From: Kribbella amoyensis
GTDB lineage: Bacteria; Actinomycetota; Actinomycetes; Propionibacteriales; Kribbellaceae
Length of the DNA: 64,000 nucleotides
Direction: 5' to 3'
Assembly: GCF_007828865.1 (NCBI RefSeq)
Contig: NZ_VIVK01000001.1
Coordinates: 4,154,001 to 4,218,000 of the forward strand
Below are positions 37,761 to 47,095 of the stretch, one piece after another. Position 1 is the stretch's first letter; each line of letters opens with the position of its first letter. The translations under genes and the position numbers were made by a program. The notes under the pieces were generated by a model that worked only from the letters and a program-made list of their open reading frames with translations, did not search any database and had not been told where the DNA came from.

Positions 37761-37967
37761 ATGGCGGCCCTGGACTCTCTGCGCGCACACTGGCTCGGCT
37801 TCGGCGCCGAGCTGGTCGTTCGCGCCACCCGCGGGATCAGCGCGGGCAGCGTGCTGAACGCCAACGCCGGCCGCGCCGTCACCAGCGCCCGGATCGAGGA
37901 CTGGTCCGGCGTGCTTTCCCTCTACCCCGCGGAGAATGCGGCCGAGGACGTCCGGGCCAGCGCCTGA
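37761..37967 (+). CDS. Small hypothetical protein
   Basis: 68 residues from ATG 37761 (TTG 37749 would add four). The start is preceded by an unusually AT-rich stretch (37690-37760) that could hold a promoter, but there is no clear ribosome site. The sequence has an amphipathic opening LDSLRAHWLGFGAELVVRAT and a GSVLNANAGRAVTSARIEDW middle, with no cysteine, signal or membrane segment. No family recognised. Coding-like third-position GC supports a real gene. Confidence 0.5.
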   Translation: MAALDSLRAHWLGFGAELVVRATRGISAGSVLNANAGRAVTSARIEDWSGVLSLYPAENAAEDVRASA

Positions 37968-38152
37968 CCCGCAATTCCTGCCGGCACAGTAATTGCGCGC
38001 GGCATTTCTTTTCCCGGTTGTTCGCCGGTGGTTCCCCGCCTTCCGTCCGGGCCGCGCCGCGGTACCGTCCCTGTCCATGGTCACCGGGTGCGTCCGGAAT
38101 CAGGCCCGCGGTCACGCTATGTTGTGCGGTGGACGGGTGAGGGTCTGAAGGG

Positions 38153-40732
38153 GTGACGGGCTTGGCTGACGCGGAGAGCCGGGTGGACGGACGGCGGGCT
38201 TTCGCCGAGCTGTTGCTCGACTTGCGGGTCCAGGCCGGGTTCTCCCAGGAGGAGCTGGCCGATCGGGCCGGACTGAGTGTGCGGACGATCCGCGAGCTCG
38301 AAGCGGGCCGGGTCGCCCGGCCGCGCAAGGACTCGGTCCGCCTGCTCGCCGAAGGACTCGGCCTGCGTGACGGCGACGCGGCGACGTTCCTCACCGCTGC
38401 CGGTCACGCCCCACCCCGGCAGGCCGTCTCGGTGGTCTCGGTCGCCGACCCGGTGCCGACCGGACTGCGCTGGCGGGGGACGCGGCCCATCCCCGACGGC
38501 CTGGTCGGGCGTGAACAGGAGCTGACCGAGCTGGAGGACCTGCTCCGGCAGAACAGGCTGGTCACCCTGGTCGGTCCGGGCGGTGTCGGCAAGACCGAGC
38601 TCGCCCTCGCGGCCGCCGACCGCTTCTCCGGCGTGGACACCACGGTGGTCGTCGTGGACCTGACCACGGTGCAGCGCGACGCCGCCGTCCCGTCGGCGAT
38701 CCTGGACGCGTTCGGGACAGCGCCTGGGACGTCGGATCTGGACGACGTGCTGTCCGGCCGCAAACCCGGTGACCTGGTCATCGTCGAGGACAACGCGGAG
38801 CACGTGCTCGACGGAGTCGCGACCGTCGCCAATCGGATGGTGCGCAGCTTCCCCGGGGTCGGCGTGCTGGTGACCTCGCGGATCCCGCTCGGGCTGCCGG
38901 ACGAGGTGGTCCGCCGGGTCCAGGTGCTCGGGGTCCCGGCGAACGACAAGGACCTGGCCGAGATCGCGGCCAGCCCGGCCGTGGAGATGTTCGTGCGCCG
39001 GGCGACCCGGGTCCGGCCCGACTTCCGGCTGACCGCGGACAACGCGGCGACCGTGGCTCGGCTGTGCCAGCGGCTGGACGGTTTGCCGCTCGCGCTGGAG
39101 CTCGCGGCCGCCCGGGCCGGGTCGCTGTCGGTCGAGACGATCCTGGCCGCGCTGGACGACCGGTTCCGGTTGCTGTCCGGGCCACGGCGCTTCGGTGCGC
39201 CGCACCAGCGGACGTTGGCGGATACGATCGCGTGGAGCGTGGACGCGTTGTCGGACCCGGCCCGCCAGCTGCTGTACCGGGCGTCGATGCTGGGGTCGCC
39301 GTTCACATTGGACGCCGTCGTCGGGGTGTGTACCGGCGAGCCGATCGACGAGCTCGACGTCCCGATGTTGCTGGCCGAGCTGGCCGACAAGTCGCTGTTG
39401 CAGCCGGTGCTGGAGTTCGAGCAGTTGTACGGCGCCCGGTACAAGATGCTCGAGACGATCCGCGAGCACGCGTACGCGGGGCTGTCGTCGCAGGGGAACG
39501 ACCTGACCGAGTTCCGCGATCGCGCGGTCGCCTGGTGCGCGGAGTACGTGAAGGGCCTGGACGGGGCGTGGGGGAGTCCGGACCGCGATCGGCGGTACCG
39601 CGCGGCGAACGCGAACTCGGCGACCTTCGAGGTGGCACTCGAGCGGTGCGCCGAGCTCGGTGAGTGGGAGACGGCCGCGCGGATCGTGCTCGGGTTCCGG
39701 GTCGCGTGGCAGTACCAGGCGAGCGTGGCGCAGAGCGGGATCCGGTGGGCAGTCGCCGCCGCGGAGAACGTGGCCGGCGAGGAGACCAGCGGGATGTTGC
39801 TGGCGATCGCGGGCCGGCTGTCGAACCTGACCGGCGACGTCCGGGCCGCCCGCTCGTACTACGGCGAGGCGCGGACGTTGCTCGCGCCCGGGTCGGAGTT
39901 GGGCCTGGTGGCCAGGGGCGGCCTGGTGTCGTCCGGGTCGCTGCTGCTGGATCCGCTCGGGCTGGCCGAGATCCCGGGCCTGGTGGCCGATGCGCGCGAG
40001 CACGGCAACGTCCAGCGGTCCGCGACGGTCCAGGCGATCTGCGGACTCGCGCTGGCCCGGTGGGGACGGTTGCCGGAGGCCAAGGAGTTGCTGCTCGCCT
40101 GGCAGGCCGCGCTGGTCAACCCGGGCGTGTATCCGGACGAGATCGCGTACATGGCGTTGAGCCGGGTCGAGCTGGAGCTGGGCAACCTGGACGAGGCGCG
40201 GCGCTGGGCGGAGCTGGCCCGGGACAGCCAGGCGTCCGACGACCCGGAGCGGACCAAGGTGGCCGGGTGTCTGGCGATGGTCGAGTTCCAGGCCGGCCGG
40301 TTCGACGTCGCGCAGGCGCTGCTGGACGAGGCGGCGGCCGACATCCAGGGTCACCGCGGCTACTTCGACTATCTGGTGATGCTGTACCGCAGCCGGCTGG
40401 CGCGGCGCTCGGGCGATCTCGCGGTGGCCCGCTCCGCGATCAAGGACGCGGTGAGCCGGCTGCTGCTCGAAGGACGGGTCGTCTACCTCCTCGACGTACT
40501 GCCCGAGGCCGTCGCGGTCCTGCATGCCGCCGGGCAGTCCGAGGACGCGGATCGGCTCTGCGGGCAGTTGCTCGCGTGGCAGCGGACGATGGACCCGCCG
40601 ATGCTGCCGACGGCGTGGGCCGTCCTGCAGGAGTCGTGCGAGCGCGCCACGACGGCCGAGGGCTGGCCCGAGAACGATCCGGCCGAGTCGGTGCGCCGGC
40701 TGGCCGACGACGTACTGATCGCCCTTTCCTGA
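38153..40732 (+). CDS. Large regulator: XRE helix-turn-helix, NTPase domain and TPR-like repeats
   Basis: 859 residues from GTG 38153. N-terminal XRE helix-turn-helix (residues about 15-70: RVQAGFSQEELADRAGLSVR). An NB-ARC/STAND-type ATPase follows with Walker A LVGPGGVGKTELAL near residue 140, a Walker B-like DLVIVEDNAEHVL, and the LVTSRIPLG sensor. The C-terminal half is helical with TPR-like repeats rich in Ala, Leu and Glu/Arg. This is the AfsR/SARP-neighbour type of signal-transducing NTPase in actinobacteria. Target genes are unknown; it stands alone. Confidence 0.88.
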   Translation: MTGLADAESRVDGRRAFAELLLDLRVQAGFSQEELADRAGLSVRTIRELEAGRVARPRKDSVRLLAEGLGLRDGDAATFLTAAGHAPPRQAVSVVSVADPVPTGLRWRGTRPIPDGLVGREQELTELEDLLRQNRLVTLVGPGGVGKTELALAAADRFSGVDTTVVVVDLTTVQRDAAVPSAILDAFGTAPGTSDLDDVLSGRKPGDLVIVEDNAEHVLDGVATVANRMVRSFPGVGVLVTSRIPLGLPDEVVRRVQVLGVPANDKDLAEIAASPAVEMFVRRATRVRPDFRLTADNAATVARLCQRLDGLPLALELAAARAGSLSVETILAALDDRFRLLSGPRRFGAPHQRTLADTIAWSVDALSDPARQLLYRASMLGSPFTLDAVVGVCTGEPIDELDVPMLLAELADKSLLQPVLEFEQLYGARYKMLETIREHAYAGLSSQGNDLTEFRDRAVAWCAEYVKGLDGAWGSPDRDRRYRAANANSATFEVALERCAELGEWETAARIVLGFRVAWQYQASVAQSGIRWAVAAAENVAGEETSGMLLAIAGRLSNLTGDVRAARSYYGEARTLLAPGSELGLVARGGLVSSGSLLLDPLGLAEIPGLVADAREHGNVQRSATVQAICGLALARWGRLPEAKELLLAWQAALVNPGVYPDEIAYMALSRVELELGNLDEARRWAELARDSQASDDPERTKVAGCLAMVEFQAGRFDVAQALLDEAAADIQGHRGYFDYLVMLYRSRLARRSGDLAVARSAIKDAVSRLLLEGRVVYLLDVLPEAVAVLHAAGQSEDADRLCGQLLAWQRTMDPPMLPTAWAVLQESCERATTAEGWPENDPAESVRRLADDVLIALS

Positions 40733-41282
40733 CGCGGATCGGCGGAAGCTGCCGGGCAACTGCCGGTCCTTCTGCCTCGTCCGGCCGTGCCTCGCCGATC
40801 GAGGATAGAGGCCGTGGGACAGGTTCCACGGGCACGCAGAGACCACGGTCGGGTTCGAGCAACAGCGGCGGAAACGGGGCGGTGATCGCGATCAGGCAAC
40901 CGCGATGTACCGAGCTGCCAGGGAAGGTTTCGAGCCGGGTCGAGGCGACGCGGAGGACATCCGGCGACCGGACGGCGGGGGCGCCGACCGGCTGTCGAGA
41001 TCTCCGGAGTGCTGCGCCGTGCGGGCCTGTCCCACCACACACCGGGAACCGCGGACCGTCAGGGCCGCGGACCCGGGGCGGGGTCCCAGTTGGAGCCAGG
41101 CACACGACACAGGGGACGAGTGCGGGCTCGGCCGGTACGGGACGACCGGCAGGTTTGGTCACCTGCCGGTGGGCCGGCCACTGGGGCTCCCCGGGGGGCA
41201 GTCTCAGCTGACCACGAGGGGGAGTCAGCTACCGGTGGGGTGACAGTCAAGGAGGGGTTGGCTGTCACCTCGCCGTGCTCGT
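40733..41282. other. 550-bp non-coding stretch with a run of perfect hairpins
   Basis: No credible gene on either strand. The right half has ACCGGCAGGT/ACCTGCCGGT (41145-41154 with 41161-41170), AGCTGAC/GTCAGCT (41206-41212 with 41224-41230) and GGTGACAG/CTGTCACC around 41239-41269, extended inside by TCAA/TTGG. Also GCGGACC occurs twice at about 41051 and 41066. The last hairpin lies just after the stop of the minus-strand PPOX gene and may terminate it. The left half, 40733-41040, shows nothing clear. A structured transcript is possible but unproven. Confidence 0.5.
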
Positions 41283-41795
41283 TCAGGACTCGCCGAGCGC
41301 GGCCGCCTTGTCGAAGGCGTACCCGACCATCCAGTGCGGCTGGAGCCGGCAGTACACGATCTCGTCGCCCCAGCTCGACGGCGAGCTGCCGTAGTGCGCG
41401 GTGAGGTGGTCCTCGATCTCCTGGAAGTCCGGATCCGCCGCGGTGAGGAACTCGACGTCGCCGTGGCTGAACACGCCGATCCGCTCGCCGTCGACGTACG
41501 ACACGCTCGCTGCCGGTCTGGCCCGGAGGTGCCGCGCCTTGGCGGCCGTACCGGAGGTGGTGAACACCCAGCGGGCGTGCAGGAAGTGGCCGTCGACCGC
41601 GCTGATCCTGGGTTCGTGGCGGGCGGTGACGGTGGCCAGGTTGAGCGTGCGCATGCCGGTGAGCGCCTTGGTCAGCTCGGTCGCGTCCAGTTTGCGCTCG
41701 CCGTGGATGATCGCCTTCAGGTGGTCCGTGGAGCCTGCGTAGGCGGCGTCGAGGAGCCGCTGCAGCTCGCTGAGTTCCTCGCTGGTCTCCTTCAT
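41283..41795 (-). CDS. Pyridoxamine 5'-phosphate oxidase-family (flavin/F420 split-barrel) protein
   Basis: 170 residues from ATG 41795; the longer frame upstream is an antisense shadow of the DegV gene. The split-barrel core includes LNLATVTARHEPRISAVDGH, FTTSGTAAKARHLRARPAAS, YVDGERIGVFSHGDVEFL and a C-terminal WMVGYAFDK. A helical N-terminus of about 45 residues precedes the barrel. Such proteins bind FMN, F420 or haem, and actinobacterial members are often F420-dependent; which applies is not visible. Divergent from the DegV gene. Confidence 0.82.
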   Translation of the reverse strand: MKETSEELSELQRLLDAAYAGSTDHLKAIIHGERKLDATELTKALTGMRTLNLATVTARHEPRISAVDGHFLHARWVFTTSGTAAKARHLRARPAASVSYVDGERIGVFSHGDVEFLTAADPDFQEIEDHLTAHYGSSPSSWGDEIVYCRLQPHWMVGYAFDKAAALGES

Positions 41796-41847
41796 CCTCG
41801 GAGTCTGACACCGGGCGCCGACGAAAACCGTCCGGTAACCTCGCTGC

Positions 41848-42690
41848 ATGTCAGGCCGCGTGCACGTCGTCACGGACTCCACAGCGGGGTTGTCGGCGCA
41901 CGAGGTGCACCGGTACCCGGTGACCGTCGTCCCGCTGCAGGTGGTGATCGGCGGCACGGCGTACGACGACGGCGCGACCAGCGCGGACGCGGTCGCCGAG
42001 GCGTTGAAGACCTTCACCCCGGTCTCGACGAGCCGCCCGGCCCCGCAGACCTTCGCGGACACGTACGCCGAGTGCGCGGCCGGCGGTGCCGGCTCGATCG
42101 TGTCGATCCACCTGTCCGGGGACATGTCGGGGACGTTCGAGGCCGCGATGATCGGGGCCAAGGCGTCGCCGATCCCGGTCCGCGTGATCGATTCCCGCTC
42201 CCTCGGGATGGGCCTGGGTTTCCCGGTCCTGGCCGCCGCGGCCGCCGCTGCCGATGGTGCGAGCGTGACCGAGGTGGAGGCGGCCGCGCGGGCGCGAATG
42301 GGTGCGATCTCGGCGTACTTCTACGTGGACACCCTGGAGTACCTGCGCCGGGGTGGCCGTATCGGCGCGGCCCAGGCCCTGTTCGGTACGGCGCTGGCGG
42401 TCAAGCCCCTGCTGACGATCAGCGGCGGACGCATCGTGCCGCTGGAGAAGGTCCGCACCTCGAGCCGCGCCATCGCCAGGCTCGCCGACATCGCCGTCCA
42501 GCGCGCCGGCGAAGGCGAGGTCCAGGTGGCGGTCCACCACCTGGCCAACCTCGACAAGGCCCAGACCCTCGCCGACGGCCTCACCGAAAGACTGCCGGAA
42601 GCCGACGAGATCGTGCTCCGCGAAGTAGGCGCGGTCATCGGCGCTCACGTTGGTCCCGGCCTGCTCGCCGTCGTCGTGGCCCCGCGCTGA
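41848..42690 (+). CDS. DegV-family fatty-acid binding protein (FakB type)
   Basis: 280 residues. The DegV fold opens HVVTDSTAGLSAHE, has the TSRPAPQTFADTY motif near residue 55, and IVSIHLSGDMSGTFEAA and VIDSRSLGMGLGF following. In Firmicutes such proteins hold fatty acids for phosphorylation by FakA; a FakA partner is not in this window. In actinobacteria the gene commonly precedes comEA and comEC, as here (74 bases). Confidence 0.93.
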   Translation: MSGRVHVVTDSTAGLSAHEVHRYPVTVVPLQVVIGGTAYDDGATSADAVAEALKTFTPVSTSRPAPQTFADTYAECAAGGAGSIVSIHLSGDMSGTFEAAMIGAKASPIPVRVIDSRSLGMGLGFPVLAAAAAAADGASVTEVEAAARARMGAISAYFYVDTLEYLRRGGRIGAAQALFGTALAVKPLLTISGGRIVPLEKVRTSSRAIARLADIAVQRAGEGEVQVAVHHLANLDKAQTLADGLTERLPEADEIVLREVGAVIGAHVGPGLLAVVVAPR

Positions 42691-42764
42691 CCTTGCCTCC
42701 GCAGTTCTCCACAGGCTGAGGATCGCCTGCTTCCGATGGGGGATTCGCTCGTACCTTCCTGGGC

Positions 42765-43544
42765 GTGAAGATGTCCCGCCGTCCTCCGGCACCCGACCCG
42801 GCCGACCGTCAGCACTCGCTGGCCCGGCTGCGCGCCGCGGCGCCCGCGAGACCGGCCGACGAACAGGAGGAGCAAGTGCGTGGTGGCTGGATCCCCGACC
42901 CCGTTCTGCCCGACCGCCTCCGAACCACCCGCCTCACCCTCGCGCCTCGCCACGTCGTCATCCTCGTCCTGATCCTCGCCGCCGGCCTGACCTGGGCCGG
43001 TTGCTCCCTGATCCGCGCCCAACCCGAGCCCGTCCCGACCCCGAGCACCGTCACCACCGGCAACCCGGTCACCGGCGCTCCGCCGACCGCCGCGCAACCA
43101 ACCTCGACCCCATCGGCCGCTTCCACCGTCGTCGTCCACGTCGCCGGTAAGGTCCGCCGCCCCGGCCTCATCCGGACCCGCCCCGGCGCCCGCGTCGCGG
43201 ACGTTCTCACCGCGGCCGGCGGCGCCCTGCCCGGTACCGATCTGACCACCCTCAACCTCGCCCGCCCGGTCACCGACGGCGAACAGATCCTCGTCGGAGT
43301 CCCCGGCAATCAGCCGGTCCCCAGCACTCCAGGAGGACCGAAGCAGTCAACCGGTCCGGTCGACCTCAACACCGCCACCCTCGCCCAACTCGAAGAGCTT
43401 CCCGGCGTCGGCCCGGTCCTCGCTCAGCGCATCCTCGACTACCGCACCCAGAACGGCCGCTTCACCTCCGTCGAGGAGCTGCAAGAGGTCTCCGGCGTGG
43501 GCGCCAAGAAGTACGAATCCCTCAAACCTCATGTCCGCGTCTGA
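42765..43544 (+). CDS. comEA: ComEA-like DNA-binding protein (SLBB plus helix-hairpin-helix)
   Basis: 259 residues from GTG 42765 (ATG 42771 also possible). A 70-residue cytoplasmic Pro/Arg-rich part, one membrane segment (about 68-87), a Pro/Thr-rich linker, an SLBB domain (VVVHVAGKVRRPGLIRTRPG) and a C-terminal double helix-hairpin-helix (VDLNTATLAQLEELPGVGPV, then VEELQEVSGVGAKKYESL). ComEA binds double-stranded DNA outside the membrane in transformation. It overlaps comEC by 14 bases. In actinobacteria natural transformation is rarely shown, so the role may differ. Confidence 0.93.
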   Translation: MKMSRRPPAPDPADRQHSLARLRAAAPARPADEQEEQVRGGWIPDPVLPDRLRTTRLTLAPRHVVILVLILAAGLTWAGCSLIRAQPEPVPTPSTVTTGNPVTGAPPTAAQPTSTPSAASTVVVHVAGKVRRPGLIRTRPGARVADVLTAAGGALPGTDLTTLNLARPVTDGEQILVGVPGNQPVPSTPGGPKQSTGPVDLNTATLAQLEELPGVGPVLAQRILDYRTQNGRFTSVEELQEVSGVGAKKYESLKPHVRV

Positions 43545-45951
43545 CCCCGCCGTCGACGCGACCGCCTCGGCCGCCGACCCCGTTGTGCCTGAGCAGAATC
43601 TGGACGCCCGGCTCCTCCTACCGGCCGCGTTCGGCTGGTTGGCCGCGGTCGTTCTCACCGCTCGGTCGGCGCGCTTCGGCCTGGCTGCGGCGATCGTCCT
43701 CACCGCCTTGGCCGGCGCCCTCGCCTTACTGCTCTGGCTTCGCAAGCGACTCGTCCACCGGCGACAGCTGCTGATCACCTGCCTCGGCATCCTCACGGTG
43801 ACCGCAGGCATGTCCGGCGCCGCCGCCCTCCAAGTCCTCGAACTGACCTCCGGCCCCGTCCCCGACCTCGCCGCCAAGAACGCCACCGCCAAGGTCCGCC
43901 TCCAGCTCGCCGGTGATCCGGCGGTCCGCAGTACGCCCGGGTCCCGGCGCCCGCCGTACGTCGTCGTGAAGGCGACCCTCGAGCAGGTCACCGCTCGCGG
44001 CGAATCCACCAAGGTTCGCACTCCGGTCCTCGTCATCGGCTCCGAACAATGGCGGCACGTCCGCTTCGGTCAGTCTGTCGAAGCCACCGGCCGGCTCGGC
44101 CCGGTCGATTCCGGCTCCGACGTCGCCGCGATCCTGTCCGCTCGTTCCGCCCCGAAGCCTCTCGACGATCCAGCCTGGTGGCTCCGCGCCGCCGAACGCG
44201 TCCGTGCCGGTCTGCGCGAGTCCGTTGCCGATCAACCCCCGAATGTTCGTGGGCTCGTCCCCGCTCTCGTGATGGGCGACGAGTCCGCGCTTCCCGCCGA
44301 GCTGATCGAGGACTTCAGGACCACCGGCCTCACCCACCTCTCAGCGGTCTCCGGGACGAACCTGACGTTGCTGCTGGCGTTCGTCCTCCCGTTGGCCCGC
44401 CTGCTCGGGGTACGGGCCCGTGGCCTCACCGTTGTCGGTCTCGCCATGGTCGTCGTCTTCGTCGTCCTGGCCAGACCGCAACCGAGCGTGCTCCGAGCCG
44501 CCGCGATGGGCCTGGTCGCGCTCGCCGCGATGACCGGGTCCGGCGGCCGACGTCGCGCGGTACGCAGTCTCTCGGTTGCCGTGATTGCTCTGCTCCTGCT
44601 CGATACCTCGCTCGCCCGCTCAGCTGGGTTCGCGTTGTCCGTTCTGGCGACGGCGGGCATCGTCCTGCTCGGACCAGCCTGGCGTGATGCCCTGGCCAGG
44701 TGGCTCCCGGTTCGCCTGGCCGAAGCGGTTTCCTGTCCGTTGGCGGCCCAGCTCGCCTGTACTCCGATCGTGGCGTGGCTCTCCGGTGAGGTCTCGCTCG
44801 TCGCGGTCGCCGCTAATCTCCTCGCCGGTCCAGCGGTCGGCCCAGCCACCATCCTCGGCTTCGGCGCGGCCGGGATCGCCTTGCTGAGTGCGGATCTGGC
44901 TCGGTGGGCCGGCTGGCTCGCGGCCTGGCCGGCCCGTTGGATCATCCTCATCGCCGAGCGAGGCGCCGACCTCCCCGGCGCTACGAACCCTTGGCCGGCC
45001 ACGGTCGTCGGCGTCGCCATCCTCACCGCCCTGTGCCTCGCGCTGTGCTTCGGCCTCCACAGGATCCTGGCCCGCCCGATCGCGATGTTGCTCGCGGTGG
45101 TGCTGCTGGTGGTCGCCGTGCTCCGGCCGACCGGCCGTCTTGGCTGGCCGCCGGGGGACTGGGTGATGGTCGCGTGCGACGTCGGCCAGGGCGACGGCCT
45201 CGTACTGCGGGTCGCGCCCGGCTCGGCCGTCGTCGTGGACACCGGCCCGGACCCGACCCCGATGGACCGCTGTCTCCAAGAACTCGGGATCCGCCATGTC
45301 CCGGTGCTGATCCTGACCCACTTCCACGCCGACCACGCGGGCGGTCTCGCGGGAGTCCTGCACAACCGCAAGGTCGACGAGATCGAGGTGACTCCCTATG
45401 CGTCCCCACCAGCCGAGCACCGCCGAGTACAAGCCCTCGCGGCCGCTCACCGGATCCCGGTCCGCGCCGTCACCTACCAAGAACGGCGCACCGTCGGCGC
45501 GCTCACGTGGACGACCTTGTGGCCGGCCCGGGTTCCGGCGCTGCCGGGGACGTCGACCGCTCCGTCCACGGACGAGGGTTCGCCGGAGAACAACGCAAGC
45601 ATCACCCTCCTCGCGGAGGCGGCCGGCCTTCGCCTCCTTCTCACCGGCGACCTGGAGCCCGAATCCCAACGCGCCATCCTCGCCGATCACCCCGACCTGC
45701 GCGCCGATGTCGTCAAGGTTCCGCACCACGGTTCGGCGTATCAGAGCGACCAGTTCCTCCAAGCCACCAGGGCCCGCCTCGCCCTCATCTCGGCCGGCCT
45801 CGACAACGACTACGGTCACCCGGCGCCGAGGACGCTCGACCTGCTCACCCGGCTCGGCACCACGATCAGGAGGACCGACCAATCCGGCTCGATCGCCGTC
45901 ACCAATCCCGGCAACCGGCTCTCCACCACGACCTCCGGCCCTTCGCCCTGA
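43531..45951 (+). CDS. comEC: ComEC/Rec2-family DNA translocation channel
   Basis: 806 residues. N-terminal membrane segments and a DUF4131-like exterior domain, the Competence domain with GLTHLSAVSGTNLTLLLAFV (about residues 268-288) and further segments, then a C-terminal metallo-beta-lactamase domain with DVGQGDGLVLR, LTHFHADHAGG and KVPHHGSAYQS. ComEC carries single-stranded DNA across the membrane; the nuclease-like domain may degrade the other strand. All domains are present, so the gene looks functional. holA follows 57 bases downstream. Confidence 0.95.
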   Translation: MSASDPAVDATASAADPVVPEQNLDARLLLPAAFGWLAAVVLTARSARFGLAAAIVLTALAGALALLLWLRKRLVHRRQLLITCLGILTVTAGMSGAAALQVLELTSGPVPDLAAKNATAKVRLQLAGDPAVRSTPGSRRPPYVVVKATLEQVTARGESTKVRTPVLVIGSEQWRHVRFGQSVEATGRLGPVDSGSDVAAILSARSAPKPLDDPAWWLRAAERVRAGLRESVADQPPNVRGLVPALVMGDESALPAELIEDFRTTGLTHLSAVSGTNLTLLLAFVLPLARLLGVRARGLTVVGLAMVVVFVVLARPQPSVLRAAAMGLVALAAMTGSGGRRRAVRSLSVAVIALLLLDTSLARSAGFALSVLATAGIVLLGPAWRDALARWLPVRLAEAVSCPLAAQLACTPIVAWLSGEVSLVAVAANLLAGPAVGPATILGFGAAGIALLSADLARWAGWLAAWPARWIILIAERGADLPGATNPWPATVVGVAILTALCLALCFGLHRILARPIAMLLAVVLLVVAVLRPTGRLGWPPGDWVMVACDVGQGDGLVLRVAPGSAVVVDTGPDPTPMDRCLQELGIRHVPVLILTHFHADHAGGLAGVLHNRKVDEIEVTPYASPPAEHRRVQALAAAHRIPVRAVTYQERRTVGALTWTTLWPARVPALPGTSTAPSTDEGSPENNASITLLAEAAGLRLLLTGDLEPESQRAILADHPDLRADVVKVPHHGSAYQSDQFLQATRARLALISAGLDNDYGHPAPRTLDLLTRLGTTIRRTDQSGSIAVTNPGNRLSTTTSGPSP

Positions 45952-46008
45952 CCGATCCCGGCAGGTGGCGGCGAGGTTGTCGGCGGGGCGTGGGATGCTG
46001 AGCGCGAT

Positions 46009-46992
46009 ATGGCTGCTCGAAAGAACTCCGCGCCCAAGCTCGGCGACGTGCTGCTCGTGACCGGAGCGGAGACGTTCCTGGCCGACCGGGCCGTGCGCTC
46101 GGCGATCGCGGCGGTGTCCAAGGGGAAGACGGACGTCGAGGTGACCGACGTCGGGGCCGGCGACCTGGACGTCGGCGTCTTCGCCGAGCTCACCGGTCCG
46201 TCGTTGTTCGCGGCCGAGCGGGTCCTCGTCCTGCGCGCGATCGAGAACCTGCCGGCCGAGATGGTGCCGCACCTCGTCGAGTACGCGGGCTCCCCGGCCG
46301 AGGACGTCCTGGCTGTGCTCGTCCACTCGGGCGGGCAGAAGGGCAAGGGCACACTCGACAAGCTGCGCAAGGCCTCGGTCAACAAGGTGGTCGCGACCGC
46401 GCCGAAGACGTGGGAGCTGCCGCAGTTCGTGGTCGGCGAGATCCGCCTGCTCGGCGGCAGTATCGACGAGCGCGGAGCCGCGGCCCTGGTGGACGCGGTC
46501 GGCCATGATCTGCGCGCACTCGCCGGCGCCTGCTCGCAGCTGGTGTCCGACTCCGACGGTCAGCCGGTCAGTACCGAGTTGATCGGCCAGTACTTCGGCG
46601 GCCGGGCCGAGGTCACCAGCTTCGCCGTGGCGGACGCCGCGATCGCGGGCCGGACCGAGCCGGCCTTGGAGCAGTTGCGCTGGGCCCTGGACTGCGGTGT
46701 CGCCCCGGTCCTGGTGACGAGCGCGATGGCGGGCGGTCTCCGCGGCCTGGCGAAGTACTCCAGCGCCCCGACCGGGCTGCGCGAAGCCGACCTGGCCCGC
46801 GAAGTCGGCGTACCGCCGTGGAAGCTGAAGCAACTGCGGCAGCAGTCCCGGGGCTGGACGGCCGGCGGTCTCGCCCGGGCCATCAAGGCCGTCGCTCAGG
46901 CGGACGCGGACGTCAAAGGCGCGTCCGGCGACGCGGGGTACGCCCTGGAGCGGATGGTCATCACCGTCAGCCACGCACACGGCCGCCGCTGA
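46009..46992 (+). CDS. holA: DNA polymerase III delta subunit
   Basis: 327 residues. The clamp-loader delta fold is seen in LLVTGAETFLADRAVRSAIA (N-terminal domain), DVGVFAELTGPSLFAAERVL (typical HolA 'SLFxxxRvv' motif), and the C-terminal collar domain with RGLAKYSSAP and AREVGVPPWKLKQLRQQSRG. Delta opens the beta clamp during loading. Its position after comEC and opposite rpsT is the usual actinobacterial order. The stop codon lies in a short repeated segment. Confidence 0.94.
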   Translation: MAARKNSAPKLGDVLLVTGAETFLADRAVRSAIAAVSKGKTDVEVTDVGAGDLDVGVFAELTGPSLFAAERVLVLRAIENLPAEMVPHLVEYAGSPAEDVLAVLVHSGGQKGKGTLDKLRKASVNKVVATAPKTWELPQFVVGEIRLLGGSIDERGAAALVDAVGHDLRALAGACSQLVSDSDGQPVSTELIGQYFGGRAEVTSFAVADAAIAGRTEPALEQLRWALDCGVAPVLVTSAMAGGLRGLAKYSSAPTGLREADLAREVGVPPWKLKQLRQQSRGWTAGGLARAIKAVAQADADVKGASGDAGYALERMVITVSHAHGRR

Positions 46993-47050
46993 CCCGGCGC
47001 GATCCGGCGCTGATCCGGGACGACCGCTGCTGACCCGGCGCGATCCGGCG
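46988..47050. repeat. 22-bp direct repeat spanning the holA stop codon
   Basis: GCTGACCCGGCGCGATCCGGCG, two 22-base copies at 46988-47009 and 47029-47050 (41-base period), with a partial copy GCTGATCCGGGACGA between. The first contains the holA TGA. The motif resembles that found at the 3' ends of guaB1 and the methyltransferase (8011-8130). Confidence 0.75.
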
Positions 47051-47095
47051 GGGGAAATCCGGCGATAACTGTTCCGCCGGTCGTGCGTTGAATGA

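Noticed and set aside
38117..40846. 909-codon open frame antisense to the XRE/NTPase regulator
   Set aside because: Same GC shadow effect; low-complexity translation and no ribosome site, while the plus-strand protein has clear HTH and Walker motifs.
40892..41110. 72-codon minus-strand ORF in the 550-bp gap
   Set aside because: No start signal and no conservation-like features; third-position pattern is weak.
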